Shown: positions 52,198-63,196 of the stretch, one piece after another | Layout: the number at the start of each line of letters is the position of its first letter | Numbering within the stretch: position 1 is the stretch's first letter | Source of the DNA: Adineta vaga | Taxonomy: Eukaryota; Rotifera | NCBI GenBank assembly: GCA_021613535.1 | Contig: CP075493.1 | Location: forward strand, 14,632,001 to 14,696,000 | Reading direction: 5' to 3' | DNA length: 64,000 nucleotides | Position numbers and translations under genes: made by a program | The notes under the pieces: model-generated | Databases searched by the model: none | What the model was told of the DNA's origin: nothing | The model's input: only the letters and a program-made list of their open reading frames with translations

Positions 52198-55100
52198 TTA
52201 AGCAAAAACATCAACACTATAACGATCAAGTGAAATTTCTTCCAAGATTTTACTTGCTTCTTCTTCATTAGTTTGTTTCATTTCTGCAATGATCTTAATA
52301 AAACATGTCTTCACTGATGCACCTAGTTTTCTAGCGCTACCACATGTATAAAACCGTGCACCATCAGAATACAATTTAGCAATTTCATTTCGATCTTCCC
52401 AAAGTAAATCTTGAACATATTTTCTACCATTCGTTTGTTGACGAGAGAAAACATGTCGGATCTCTACTGCACCAACCTTAGACCATTTATCCAATTCATC
52501 AAAATATAAACAATCTTCAGTTGTTCGACAACCATAATAAAGAATTGTCCGTCCAATTTCTCTTCCACATATTAATTGAGCTGCTCTTTCTTGAATAAAT
52601 CCACGAAATGGTGCAATACCTGTTCCAGCAGCAATCATTACAATTGGTATTTTTGTATCTTCAGGTGGCCGAAATCGAACATTACTTGTTCGAATACAAC
52701 AATTGATTTTATCTGATTGTTTCAAATTCGAAAGATAATTTGATGCAACACCATAATATTGTCCAAATCCACTTAATGATGGACTATTAATCACATCAAT
52801 TGTCAATGTAACTACTCCGGAATTCCATAAAGGTGAAGATGAAATACTATATTGACGAATACGAAGTGCAGGAAGCATTCGAAGATATCGTGGAAATGAA
52901 AGTTCACAAGAAGGATACAATTCAAGAATATCGAAGGTACTAATACGTTTGTCAAGAATATCTTTTTCATAAGATTCTCCAGCAAGATTTCTCATACTTA
53001 TTTGTTCTTTTTCATTTTGACATAATGCGGAAAGAATTTCAATTTGTTTTTTACTTATTGGTTGAGCTAATTCAACATAACCACTTAAAATATCAAATGT
53101 ACTAATTGGATAATTCGTTGGAAAGAATGTATCAGTTGATGAAATAATTTTAACATGAGTATCACTTGATAAATTAAATCGTTTAAGAATTCGAGAAACA
53201 ATTTCAATGGGATTCGTGGGTAAAACAGCAAGATAATCTCCAGTTCGATAAGTTTGTTCTTTGGGTAATTGAATTTCTAAATGTCGTTTCATTGGTCCAA
53301 GTTCATTTGCTTCAACTAAAATTTCATTTTTTAAAACAATACCAAAATCTGTACTTTGTCCAAGATTTCTTTTTGTATTAACAATTTCAATAGAAAGTTT
53401 TTCATCACTGACAACATCGGTATTTCCAGTATCTTTTCGTAATGTTCGAAATAGATTTTCTTTCCAACTTTCGAATGCACCAAAAAAATCACCTGCAGCA
53501 TCACCAGCACCACGTTCAATAATTCGTGTACCGCCCATATTTGCAATCATTTGATCAATGTAAGTTGGAATTTTATGATATGTATCAACCCAATCACGAT
53601 GGCCAGCTCCAAATACCGCATAATGTATCGGTAATTCAGGTTTTGTTTCAAGATAAGCAACAAATTGTTTAGCATTTTCACATGGTTTACCTTCATATGA
53701 AGCAGTGATGATGATAACAGGTTTATCAGTTGGAAGACATCCAACAGCAGAATCTAGAGTAGCTACAGTTGCATTATAACCATACAGAGGTGCTTCAGAT
53801 GCTAATGTATCTGCAAATGATTGACAAGATCCTGAATTACTACCAAAAAGAATACACATTGGTCGAAGATGTTCTTTATTAGTTTGTTTATCTGTTTTTT
53901 CTGGTATTTTTTCTGATTTTTTAATATTTGTATTAAGCGCAAAGCCGACTTGTTGCCGTGATCGAACTCGTATTTTAAAACCATCTGGTTTAATTGTTAA
54001 AATTTCTTTAATACGAAGATCATACGATGGATCAACAAATTCCATATTAAAATGTTTAAGTATAAGTGCAAGAGCAAGAAGACTTTCTTGCCATGCAAAA
54101 GGTCTACCGATACAAGCACGTTGACCATTACCAAATGGTTTCCAGGAATTTGGTGGAAGTTTTTCAAATCCACCATTTAACATTCTTTCCGGAAGAAATT
54201 CATCAGGTTGATTCCAAATTTTTGGATCGCGATGTAATTGAGAAAAAAGAATAAATATCACATCATCTTGTTGAATTTCATAATTACCGGGAAGTATGAT
54301 ATCACCTACTTTTGATTGTAAGCTAATCGCCGGTATTGTAGGTTGTAAACGAAGTGTTTCTTTTAATATTGCATCGATGTATTTTAATTTACTTAGTGTA
54401 TCAACTGTGATTTCATTATATGAATCGACTTCTGCTTGTGCTTTTTGTAAAACATGTGGATTCTTAAGAAGATAGTAAAGAGTAAATGAAAGAAGGCCAG
54501 ATGTTGTTTCATGACCAGCAACTAAAAATGTCACCATTTGATAACGAATATTTTCATTCGATAGTTGATAACCCGTATCAGGATCTTTACCATTAATCAT
54601 TCGATTAAGTAAATCATTGACATCATTTGGATGTTCTCGTCTTTCTTGAACAATTTCATCACATAGTTGATGAAGACATGCAATATCATTGTGATAACGA
54701 CGTTTAGTTTTCATCATAAGTGAATTTTGTATAGGTAATCGTTGGGTACGTTTATTACTTTCGATGAGAACGTTGACCATTGCATCAACAAAACGATGCA
54801 TAGACTTTTGATAAAAACTATTAAATCGATAATTAAAACTACATAAAGCAATCGTGTCTAGAGTTAAACGTGTTAAATTATCACAAACATCAATTTCTTC
54901 ACCAGCAAATCGTTCCCATCGAAGAATAAGTTGTGAACATATATCCATCATAGCCGGAAACATATCTCGAATTGCTTGTGGTCCGAAAGCAGGCATCAAA
55001 ATTTTATGTGCAAGTTTCCAATTTGGTTCTGATGTTGATGCTGTAACCAGTCCATCACCACCTGCAGCTCTCAATTCTTGAGTAATTGGATCAATAGTTT

Positions 55101-55305
55101 TATCAAATTTCGTTTCATCACATAGAACATTGACAATTTCTTGGCTTGATACGATCACAAAATTTTCATCAAAAATAGTTAATCGATAAATATCACCATA
55201 TAACTTTTGTAATCTTTCAAAAGAGTCAAAAGTATGATCAGGATCGATTTCTCGCAAATTTCCAATTAAAAAAGTTTTTTTCGGTTGTGGAATTGATTTG
55301 CTCAT
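52198..55305 (-). CDS. self-sufficient cytochrome P450:NADPH-P450 reductase fusion (CYP102/CYP505 type)
   Basis: The intronless 1,035-residue protein hydroxylates a lipophilic substrate, probably a fatty acid, using NADPH without a separate reductase. The heme domain (1-~455) has FLVAGHETTSGLLSF (I helix, ~260), ETLRLQPT (ExxR, ~316) and FGNGQRACIGRPFAWQE with the heme-ligand Cys (~401). An FMN flavodoxin-like domain starts at ~487 (ILFGSNSGSCQSFADTLAS, ITASYEGKPCENAKQFVAYL). FAD binding is suggested by RQYSISSSPLW, and NADPH binding by AAGTGIAPFRGFIQER (~900) and ILYYGCR. The C-terminus DRYSVDVFA matches the family. There is no N-terminal membrane anchor, so it is soluble. All neighbouring multi-kilobase genes except the PARG-like one have several introns, which fits horizontal acquisition from bacteria or fungi. 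Confidence 0.93.
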   Translation of the reverse strand: MSKSIPQPKKTFLIGNLREIDPDHTFDSFERLQKLYGDIYRLTIFDENFVIVSSQEIVNVLCDETKFDKTIDPITQELRAAGGDGLVTASTSEPNWKLAHKILMPAFGPQAIRDMFPAMMDICSQLILRWERFAGEEIDVCDNLTRLTLDTIALCSFNYRFNSFYQKSMHRFVDAMVNVLIESNKRTQRLPIQNSLMMKTKRRYHNDIACLHQLCDEIVQERREHPNDVNDLLNRMINGKDPDTGYQLSNENIRYQMVTFLVAGHETTSGLLSFTLYYLLKNPHVLQKAQAEVDSYNEITVDTLSKLKYIDAILKETLRLQPTIPAISLQSKVGDIILPGNYEIQQDDVIFILFSQLHRDPKIWNQPDEFLPERMLNGGFEKLPPNSWKPFGNGQRACIGRPFAWQESLLALALILKHFNMEFVDPSYDLRIKEILTIKPDGFKIRVRSRQQVGFALNTNIKKSEKIPEKTDKQTNKEHLRPMCILFGSNSGSCQSFADTLASEAPLYGYNATVATLDSAVGCLPTDKPVIIITASYEGKPCENAKQFVAYLETKPELPIHYAVFGAGHRDWVDTYHKIPTYIDQMIANMGGTRIIERGAGDAAGDFFGAFESWKENLFRTLRKDTGNTDVVSDEKLSIEIVNTKRNLGQSTDFGIVLKNEILVEANELGPMKRHLEIQLPKEQTYRTGDYLAVLPTNPIEIVSRILKRFNLSSDTHVKIISSTDTFFPTNYPISTFDILSGYVELAQPISKKQIEILSALCQNEKEQISMRNLAGESYEKDILDKRISTFDILELYPSCELSFPRYLRMLPALRIRQYSISSSPLWNSGVVTLTIDVINSPSLSGFGQYYGVASNYLSNLKQSDKINCCIRTSNVRFRPPEDTKIPIVMIAAGTGIAPFRGFIQERAAQLICGREIGRTILYYGCRTTEDCLYFDELDKWSKVGAVEIRHVFSRQQTNGRKYVQDLLWEDRNEIAKLYSDGARFYTCGSARKLGASVKTCFIKIIAEMKQTNEEEASKILEEISLDRYSVDVFA

Positions 55306-56518
55306 GACGATTGTTTACTAGATAGTAATTAACTATTGTATAGGATTTGATCTAAATTACAAACAAATCAACAAAATTTAATACAATACTTGCTTCTATA
55401 CAAATATATATGAATGCTATATCTATACTCTAAGCTGATTGTTTTCAAGTAAAAACGATTTTTTCATTAGCAAAAATGAACAACTTACTTGATGTCCTTT
55501 TGATCAAAACTTTATTGAAAGTAAATTTTCATTTATTGTATTACAACGAACATCGCTGTCTTTATATCTGTTACCTTTTTTTCCGTTCTGTTCGTGTGTG
55601 TCACAAAATAAATACCTCCATGTAATAGGTACATATGCAGAATACGTCTGCAGCATACGTCCGCGGAATACGTGCGAAAAGTACGTTTACATTTTGAAGT
55701 AAATTAAAGTTGGCAGAATTATTTACTAATTTAGGAATATTTAAAGAATCTTTGAAAAATTCTAATCATACAATTGCAAACTACAAATCAGTTGGAATGA
55801 CTTTGAATCTTTTATAGATATAGACATAAGAACTCGATATTCTTCCTGACTTTTCCATACAAAATTGTACGAGTAACAAATGAAAATATCTATCAGTAAC
55901 TAATGTATTTTTATTTTAAAATTCTTATTAAATAAAATTCTGCACAATTCTACATTTATCACAATTATTCATCAATTAATTCTTATTGTTCTTATAAGAA
56001 TACATACTATCCATTAGAAAATGTTAATAAATTTATTTATCATATTATATAACAGAATGAAGAAAAAAGTAATCACTTTTTTTTTCGTTCTGTAATAGTC
56101 AATCATAAGTTACATGTGATCCAATAGCATTCGAGAAAAACGTATACACGTAAGTATTCATTGAATTTTATTTTTTTGAGTAGAATATGAAACAGAGAAA
56201 TATGAATTTGTTTTCGATCATTTTTGAGCTCATCAGTTGATAAAATTGTCATCAAAAAATGTTAAAGAATCAAACATATACATCGTTTTTTCATAGCATG
56301 TATGTTTTTTTAAGTTTTATCACGACATACTATTCTCCTTCTCGTCATTCTGTTCTTATATATAAAACATGACAGAACACAAAAAGAAAATAGTAAATCT
56401 CTGTTTTTCATCCTTTTTTTCATGCCTTATTCATAAACACAAAAAATTTTAGTATTCTTCACACAAATTTGTTCTGTGTTTTTAGAAAGATTGATAAAAA
56501 TTGAATCTTTGAAAGTAA
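55306..56518. other. divergent intergenic region, no supported gene
   Basis: This holds the presumed promoters of the P450 fusion (-) and nuclear receptor (+). One small purine/CG-richer patch at about 55638-55690 has repeated ATACGTCYGC words (ACGTCTGCAGCATACGTCCG). Nothing else stands out. Confidence 0.5.
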
Positions 56519-58298
56519 ATGGCTACTGATCATATACTTACAAAAATTGATCAAAAGACTAATATAATCATTCTAACAGAAAATAATGAATTATTAAATA
56601 CAATTATTTCTATTATTGAAAAAGCAAAGAATTGTGATGAATTATCAAACGTCACAAAACATATTGTAAGTGTTTTGAAAACACATCTAAATGGTATTAA
56701 GTGTAAAATCGTATTTTTTTAGACTACGGAATCTAATGAACAGAAAACACAAGTATCCTATAAACGTCGTAAAGCTGATTTAACTTGTGTAGTATGTAAT
56801 GATAAATGTTCTGGTTACAATTTTAATGTCATTTCCTGTGAATCATGTAAATCATTCTTTCATCGAAATATTTCACAAAACTTAGTAAATTATTAGTTTC
56901 TTGGAAATTATCACGCTGCTCTTCATTTTTGTAGGATGATTTAAAGTGTCTAACTAATTCTGACAAATGTGATATAAAATTTCAAAACAGACGCAAAATG
57001 TGCAGACGTTGTCGACTTGCGAAATGTTTATCAGTTGGTAATTATGATTGGAATATGAATATAATAAGATTATATTTATTACTTGATTGTGTATAGGTAT
57101 GAAATGCATGTCTTCTGCAGACCAGAAGTTAAATAAACAACGACAGATAGAAGAAAACAGACGATCAACTAAGAATGAAATTAATACTCTCACACAAACA
57201 AGTTTTACAAATGCTTCTCTTGAAAAAAATGAACTATTGATCAATGAACAAACTACAATCTTAGCATCAGAAATAGTAAGTCATTTCCAAGACATCTTGA
57301 TAATTGAAATATGATCTAAAGAGAAGAATTTTTCGAAAACGAGAACTTATAGACTCTTATAAGATTTCAAAGATCTCAAGTTTATTTCGTTTAGTAAGAG
57401 AATAAGAACAAAAGCAGCTTTTCGTCAGTTATACATTTTCATCCTATTCTCTAAGGAATCTACTATGGAACAACTTCACACTACTGACTTATCTCCTATT
57501 CAAGAAAATATACCAGTTTGTCAACAACACTCCCTCACTTTTGATGAACACAATCTTCTCAATTCAATTCAAATTTCTTACGAAAAAAATTTTCGATTCT
57601 CAACAATCCAAAATGATACATCTGTGTTCGATCGTATAATCGATCGACGTTCCGGTTTACTTTATACAGCTTCACTCTTTTACGATATCAGTTTGAAAAT
57701 CATTACATTCATTCGAAGTATTCCTGAGTTTGAATTACTCAATGAACAAGATCGATTTATATTAGTTAAATATAATTCTCCGTTGGTATTTTTCATGCGT
57801 TTATGTCTACATTACGACATGCAAAAGGATCTTATTATTGATTGCCAAGCTGAAAACGAAGAACGCGCTATGCTTTTAAAACAATTATCATATTATTGCT
57901 TTGGAGATCCATTGGAATTATTATCGACTGAAGTATTGCGTTCGATCAAAAAGATTACTGATGATGATCCAAATATTTTGCAATTAATGTTAATTATATT
58001 AACATTTGCTAAAAGTGTGTCAGCCGAAGATATTGTACTAAACGAACAACCGATTCTTGTGAACAGCAAACAAGTCTATGAGATACAATCAATCTATACA
58101 AATCTTCTATTTCGTTATATGATAGAAAAATATTCTACTTATAATCAAGCAATACGTCATTATTCACAATTAATACAAAAAATACTTCAAATGCAAGTGT
58201 TGATACGAAATTACCAAGAATTTTTACATGAACAATTGACTGGTACAAGTGATGATGAAGTTAATCCTATTATCAAATCAATTTTACGTTTATGTTGA
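56519..58298 (+). CDS. nuclear hormone receptor with full DBD and LBD
   Basis: Five exons (56519-56665, 56723-56884, 56935-57037, 57097-57275, 57456-58298) join in frame to 477 residues. A 60-residue N-terminal region precedes the two-zinc DNA-binding domain: [20 protein letters not shown] with CKSFFHR, then [19 protein letters not shown] and [15 protein letters not shown]. The hinge is long and charged ([18 protein letters not shown]). The LBD spans about residues 230-477, with [20 protein letters not shown] resembling the helix 3-5 signature, and ends in [11 protein letters not shown]. It is a ligand-regulated nuclear transcription factor of unassigned subfamily. It shares only the general fold with the receptor at 2.4-3.6 kb. 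Confidence 0.9.
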
Positions 58299-58875
58299 AA
58301 AACCATTCAAGACTTAAAATATTTTTAACTCTTGATGAATGCCTTTGTATTCCATTGGGCATACTTTCGCTTAAATAAAAACATTTCTTATGTCATATTA
58401 AAGTTTCGCGTATAATATTCAATACTTTTTATTGATATTGAACAAATCAATAAAGCATTTTCAATAAGTTCAACAATTGATTGAGGGTGTGGGTGTTGAA
58501 TAAGTTGATACATCCACACCCTCAAGAACGGAAGGATCAACATGTTCAAATACATATGATACTGATGAGGAGGTATTTTCAACCTTGTGTAAACATATAA
58601 TTCGTTTCAATCTTATATACATGATGCAGCAAGATGCACTAGAAAAAAACCATTAGCAACATCCAAATAACTTCTCAACTGTTGATTTAAAAAGAATAAT
58701 CTTCAGTGCTTTTTTTTTAACCTCACAAACCCATCCTCAACTTCGTCCACATTGTATTTGAAAATTTAAATGTTGTTCGTTTATTATTTAGTTTATCGTA
58801 TTATATACAAGTTTTCAAGAAGAGGTAGTTTTTATACGTCAGACCATGAAAAAAGTCTTGCTTTGCTAATATTCA
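58299..58875. other. convergent intergenic region with hairpin element
   Basis: Noncoding sequence between the nuclear receptor (+) and the kelch gene (-). It contains the hairpin at 58481 and nothing else recognisable. Confidence 0.5.
58481..58527. repeat. telomere-like G-rich hairpin element, copy g
   Basis: TTGAGGGTGTGGGTGTTG and CATCCACACCCTCAAG form the cleanest hairpin of the family: 14-15 near-perfect pairs with a loop of about 15 bases. Confidence 0.7.
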
Positions 58876-60077
58876 TTAATACAGTTCAACACTGTTGAAA
58901 TAACTGCTATCGTTGCTCCCACCAGTCACCAAAACTGTCCCATTTGATAATATGGTTGCTGTATGATCGGACCGTGCAAAACTCATGTTTCCAATTATTG
59001 CCCAATTGCCTGTGATTGGATCATACAATTCAGCGCTCTGGATATAACTACCAATATCATTTCCGCCAGTCACCAAAACTGTTCCATTTGATAATATGGT
59101 TGCTGTATGAGAAGATCGTGTAGTAGTCATGTTTCCAGTCATTGTCCAATTACCTGTGGATGGATCATATAGTTCAGCGCTCTTGATATAGCTACCTCCA
59201 GTCACTAGTATTTTCCCATTTGATAATATGGTTGCTGTATGACGGGATCGTGCAATACTCATGTTTCCAGTTATTGTCCAAATACCTGTGGATGGATCAT
59301 ATAGTTCAGCACTATTCAAAGAATTACTGCCATTATATCCACCAGCTACTAAAACTTTTCCATTTGATAATATGGTTGCTGTATGACGGGATCGTGCAAA
59401 ACTCATGCTTCCAGTTGGTTTCGAAGCTAAAGAAGTCAAAGAATAGAGAGCAAATTTCTTTTTAAAATAATTTCGAACTAAAAAATCAAATGATTCGAAG
59501 ACTTTATTGAACTTTTGTCTATTCTCTTGAGAACTAGATGTTAAACTAATCATAAGTCGTCTATTTTGTGGATATAGATAGATGCTAATCTCAATGATTG
59601 ACGAAGTCATATTTACTTCATTCACCCACATCTAACATACACATACTTTGAATAGTGCTCATTGTTGTCTGTATTTCTGCTTGCGATGACATCATGGTAG
59701 TAGGACAATACATATTCGCCTCTATGAGATAAGAATTATTTATACGCTATAATAAGAACAAATTTACCTCCATTTTTTCGATAACAAATAACACTCGCTC
59801 GAGTATTTCCAAATGGTTGAATATTACCTGATCGACAGTATTCACCAAACATCGCGCAAATTTTATCATCATGAAAATAAACAGCTGTTTGACATTTAAT
59901 CTCGTGCACACATTGCCAAATACAAGATTGAATCGATGGATCGATTGTCAATGTGACATTCGGAAGAGTGGCACAAGTAGAATTAGGACTATAGAATGAA
60001 GATCGATGGATTTCAGTTATTATAATTGCATTGATGGTATAGGTAAAAAGATAAGTCAAAAGAAAATACATTCTCAT
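58876..60077 (-). CDS. secreted PAN-like plus kelch-repeat protein
   Basis: Exon 1 (60077-59768) encodes a signal peptide (MYFLLTYLFTYTINAIIITE) and a Cys-rich PAN/apple-like module (CIWQCVHEIKCQTAVYFHDD, CAMFGEYC). A second exon starting at 59721 gives a Thr/Met-rich linker (YCPTTMMSSQAEIQTTMS). After an unresolved join (a 31-base intron starting GTATGT or a frameshift near 59650), the frame from 59631 carries 4.5 kelch repeats of about 48 residues (MSFARSRHTATILSNGKVLV, AGGYNG, SAELYDPSTGNWTMTGNM). Kelch propellers normally need five to seven blades, and the frame ends abruptly at SVELY, so the propeller may be truncated. It is extracellular, with unknown ligand. Confidence 0.65.
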
Positions 60078-61020
60078 TCGCAGTTACTTTACTAATACCA
60101 GAAATTGAGAAATGCCATTAAAAGGAGTTTCAAACAAGAACATTCATTTTTGTTCTTTCTTTCTTAACAATCGATGAAAAATCAAATTTTGAAAACATTT
60201 CCCGTTTTTCTATAAATAAAAGAAATAGTCTTGACTCTCTTTTCCGAGTTCTATTCAAACAAGAAAATTTCTATGAGAGTTTGTATCAATATTGTCTTAA
60301 CATACATGATCGTCCGATTGTTACTTAATTTATTTAAGAAATTATGACATTACAATATTTACCATAAAAATCACATACTTCCTGTTTGTAGGAAACATTA
60401 ATTTAGCAGAGATATTCAATTGTTTTGTTTTGTTTTTAACAAAGAAAATTTCAAATATTTATTCCAGTTTCTAAAGATGACCATAATGATTATAGATTGA
60501 ATAACATTCTCATCCACTTAATCGAACACATCTGTCAATTGAAACAAAAATACATTTTATCATCAATTTGTCTGATGAAAAAAGTGGAAATAGAAGATAA
60601 TTAACTTTTATATGAATGTATCATTTTCTAAAATTCAAACGAATTGATTTATTCGTTATTATGAAACGATTTAACAGTCATAATGGATATAATCGCATTC
60701 AATAGTGTCAAACTCGGATATTGAATCCAAGTACTTATTCAATTATTCAGTCAATTCACAGTTATTGCCTACACCCACCCTCAATCTAGGCAATTCCAAT
60801 TTCGATAAACATATCGACACTCGATATATTCTCTTTTCTTTCGTTCTATAATAATATATAACACGAGAATACAGACTTCTTCGCTGAAAATTTCTAAACA
60901 CGTGGTTAGTAAGTTAAAATAAAACGTTTTCTTTACTTTTCGTCAGTTACATCTTGTATTCTTCATATGGTTAGTCGACAGTTGAAAGTGTAAATAAAAC
61001 ACATATTACAGATTTTTACA
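60078..61020. other. divergent intergenic region
   Basis: Promoter side of the kelch (-) and F-box (+) genes. A single C-rich arm (CCTACACCCACCCTCAATC, 60768-60786) looks like half of the hairpin family (copy h). No gene is seen. Confidence 0.45.
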
Positions 61021-62942
61021 ATGAAACAAATTAAACGTCAGCGAAGTGATAGTTTTGATGAAAACGACCGAAAACGATTTTTAACAATGGCAAGGTATGC
61101 GAGTATGTGAAACAATTTTACATAGAATTCTAATTAAATTTTTTAGTGTAACACAATTCAAAGATCTTCCTAATGAACTTATTTATGAAATATTTAATTA
61201 TCTTGATTTTTATCATGTTTATCAAAGTTTTCATAATCTTAACTTTCGATTTCAATCATTTTTTCTCGATTCAACTGTTCCATTAAAAATTAATCTCTTC
61301 TCAATGTCCAAAACAACATTCCATGATTATAATGAAGATATAATTATACCCAATCGACAACAAATTCATGTTCTTCGTATATCGAATTATTTTATGTTTG
61401 ATAATCATACATTTGCTTTATCCTATACAACTTCTCTTCGAACACTTATCATCGAAAATATTCGATCAATAAATGTGATAAATATTCTTCATCAATTAAT
61501 ATCATTATCAAATCTTTCTTCATTAACTATTTCTACTTTTGATGCTATTGAAAATATCGATTTCATTTATGAACAAATCTTTCGTTTATCAACATTAAAA
61601 TATTTGAAATTATCATTGAAAAGAAACTATCCAAGAAATATCATACCAATAACTATCAATGAATATAGTTCAATTGAACATTTAATTATCGATCATGGAG
61701 TTGATTTTAATGAATTAACTGCAATATTATCATGTACTTCACGTTTACGTCATTTGGCAGTTCTCTTATGGCATAAAAATGATTTTAGATTAATATCTCC
61801 TTGTCATGTATTAAATTATTTAACACATGTGTCTTTAAATTTATGTAGTGAAATCAAATTCGATGATTTAAAAATGTTTTTTATTAATTATAGTCCATTT
61901 GTTCAAGTACTACGTGTTAATGTTCATGAAGAATATATCGATGCTAATAAATGGAAACAATTATTATCTTCATCTTTACCAAATCTACGTATTTTTGATA
62001 TTCATTGTGAAATGGGTTCACAATTAGTTTATTTTAATAGAAAAAATATTGAAAAACAAATGAATCTTTTCAATTCTTCATTTTGGACTCAACGACAATG
62101 GTTTTTTGAATATCATCTTCATTTAGTCGATGGTTTTAATCATAGTATCTTTCGTTCAACAAATCCATACAGGTTATTAAGACAAATAGTTTCAATAATA
62201 TAATCATAAATATAGATTTCGTTGTTTTTTTCTTTCTAGACGAAAGAAATATAATTTATGTAATGAATCGATTCAAGTAACTAACAACAATCATTTTCAA
62301 ACAGTTTTCAAATCAGTTGATCATGTTCATATTATAAATGAAAAGGCACTTAATCAATCTATGTTTTGTTTTCCATATGTTAATAAACTTACTCTTGGAT
62401 GGAAACTTTCTATACATTCTTCAACATCGATTATTAGTAAAATTCATCGTATTTTACCTTTAAAACAAATTCAAATTCTCAAAATTGAATATAATCGTTT
62501 AGGTTTTCAAATAATGTGTGAATTATTATCTTTCATGCCTAATCTTCGTACATTAAAACTTCGATCAATAATATTCGAAAAAATTGATAAATTATCTATT
62601 GAACAAAATGAAATATTTCAATTAATATCGAAAACAAATTTAATTCAGCATGTTATTCTTAACGAACAATGTACATTACAGAAGCTTGAATTACTTCTGA
62701 AATTAGTTCCACGTGTACAATGTCTTCAATTATCTATACAATTAGATGATATGGAAATGATATTAGAATTTCTATTGAATAAGAATAATAAAAATACTCG
62801 TCATTTAGTCTTATTAGGTTTTTTATCTTTAGAAGAATGTTATTTTCGTTATTTAAATCAATTGATTAGATCGAAAACTTTTTTATATGACTTTAAAATA
62901 ACTTATGCTGATTATGATAATGTATTATATATGTGGTGGTAA
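61021..62942 (+). CDS. F-box protein with degenerate leucine-rich repeats
   Basis: Three exons (61021-61094, 61147-62172, 62240-62942) join in frame to 600 residues. A short basic N-terminus (MKQIKRQRSDSFDENDRKR) is followed by an F-box at residues ~27-65 (FKDLPNELIYEIFNYLDFYH). The rest is a series of irregular ~25-residue leucine/isoleucine-rich segments (SLRTLIIENIRSINVINIL, LSNLSSLTISTFDAIENI, TLKLRSIIFEKIDKLS), as in FBXL-type substrate receptors of SCF ubiquitin ligases. Substrate is unknown. Such F-box genes are typically expanded in rotifers, which is recalled and not shown here. Confidence 0.85.
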
Positions 62943-63079
62943 TAGTCAATGTACATTTAAGAGATAATAATGATTTTTGTTTTTTTTTCACGTGTACTTT
63001 TTATTATAAATAAAGAAGATATTTCGAAAGTTGTTCATTATATAGTTAGTTTTGATGACGCCAACAATAGAACGGCTGC

Positions 63080-63130
63080 TAGGGGTGAGTGTTCTTCTTT
63101 TCTTCATCCCTACATCCACACCTATCCTTC
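63080..63130. repeat. telomere-like hairpin element, copy i (degenerate)
   Basis: TAGGGGTGAGTG opens the element and CATCCACACCTATCCT closes it, 137 bases beyond the F-box stop. Confidence 0.45.
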
Positions 63131-63196
63131 GATATATACATGACGCATGATGATTCATATATCAAATAGAAACACGTGCGTTATATGTTTTTTTTT

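Noticed and set aside
54066-55081. Plus-strand open frames across the P450 gene
   Set aside because: They are antisense to a clearly coding minus-strand gene.
55630-55690. ATACGTCYGC-rich patch as a regulatory array
   Set aside because: Only two or three short imperfect repeats; too weak to call.
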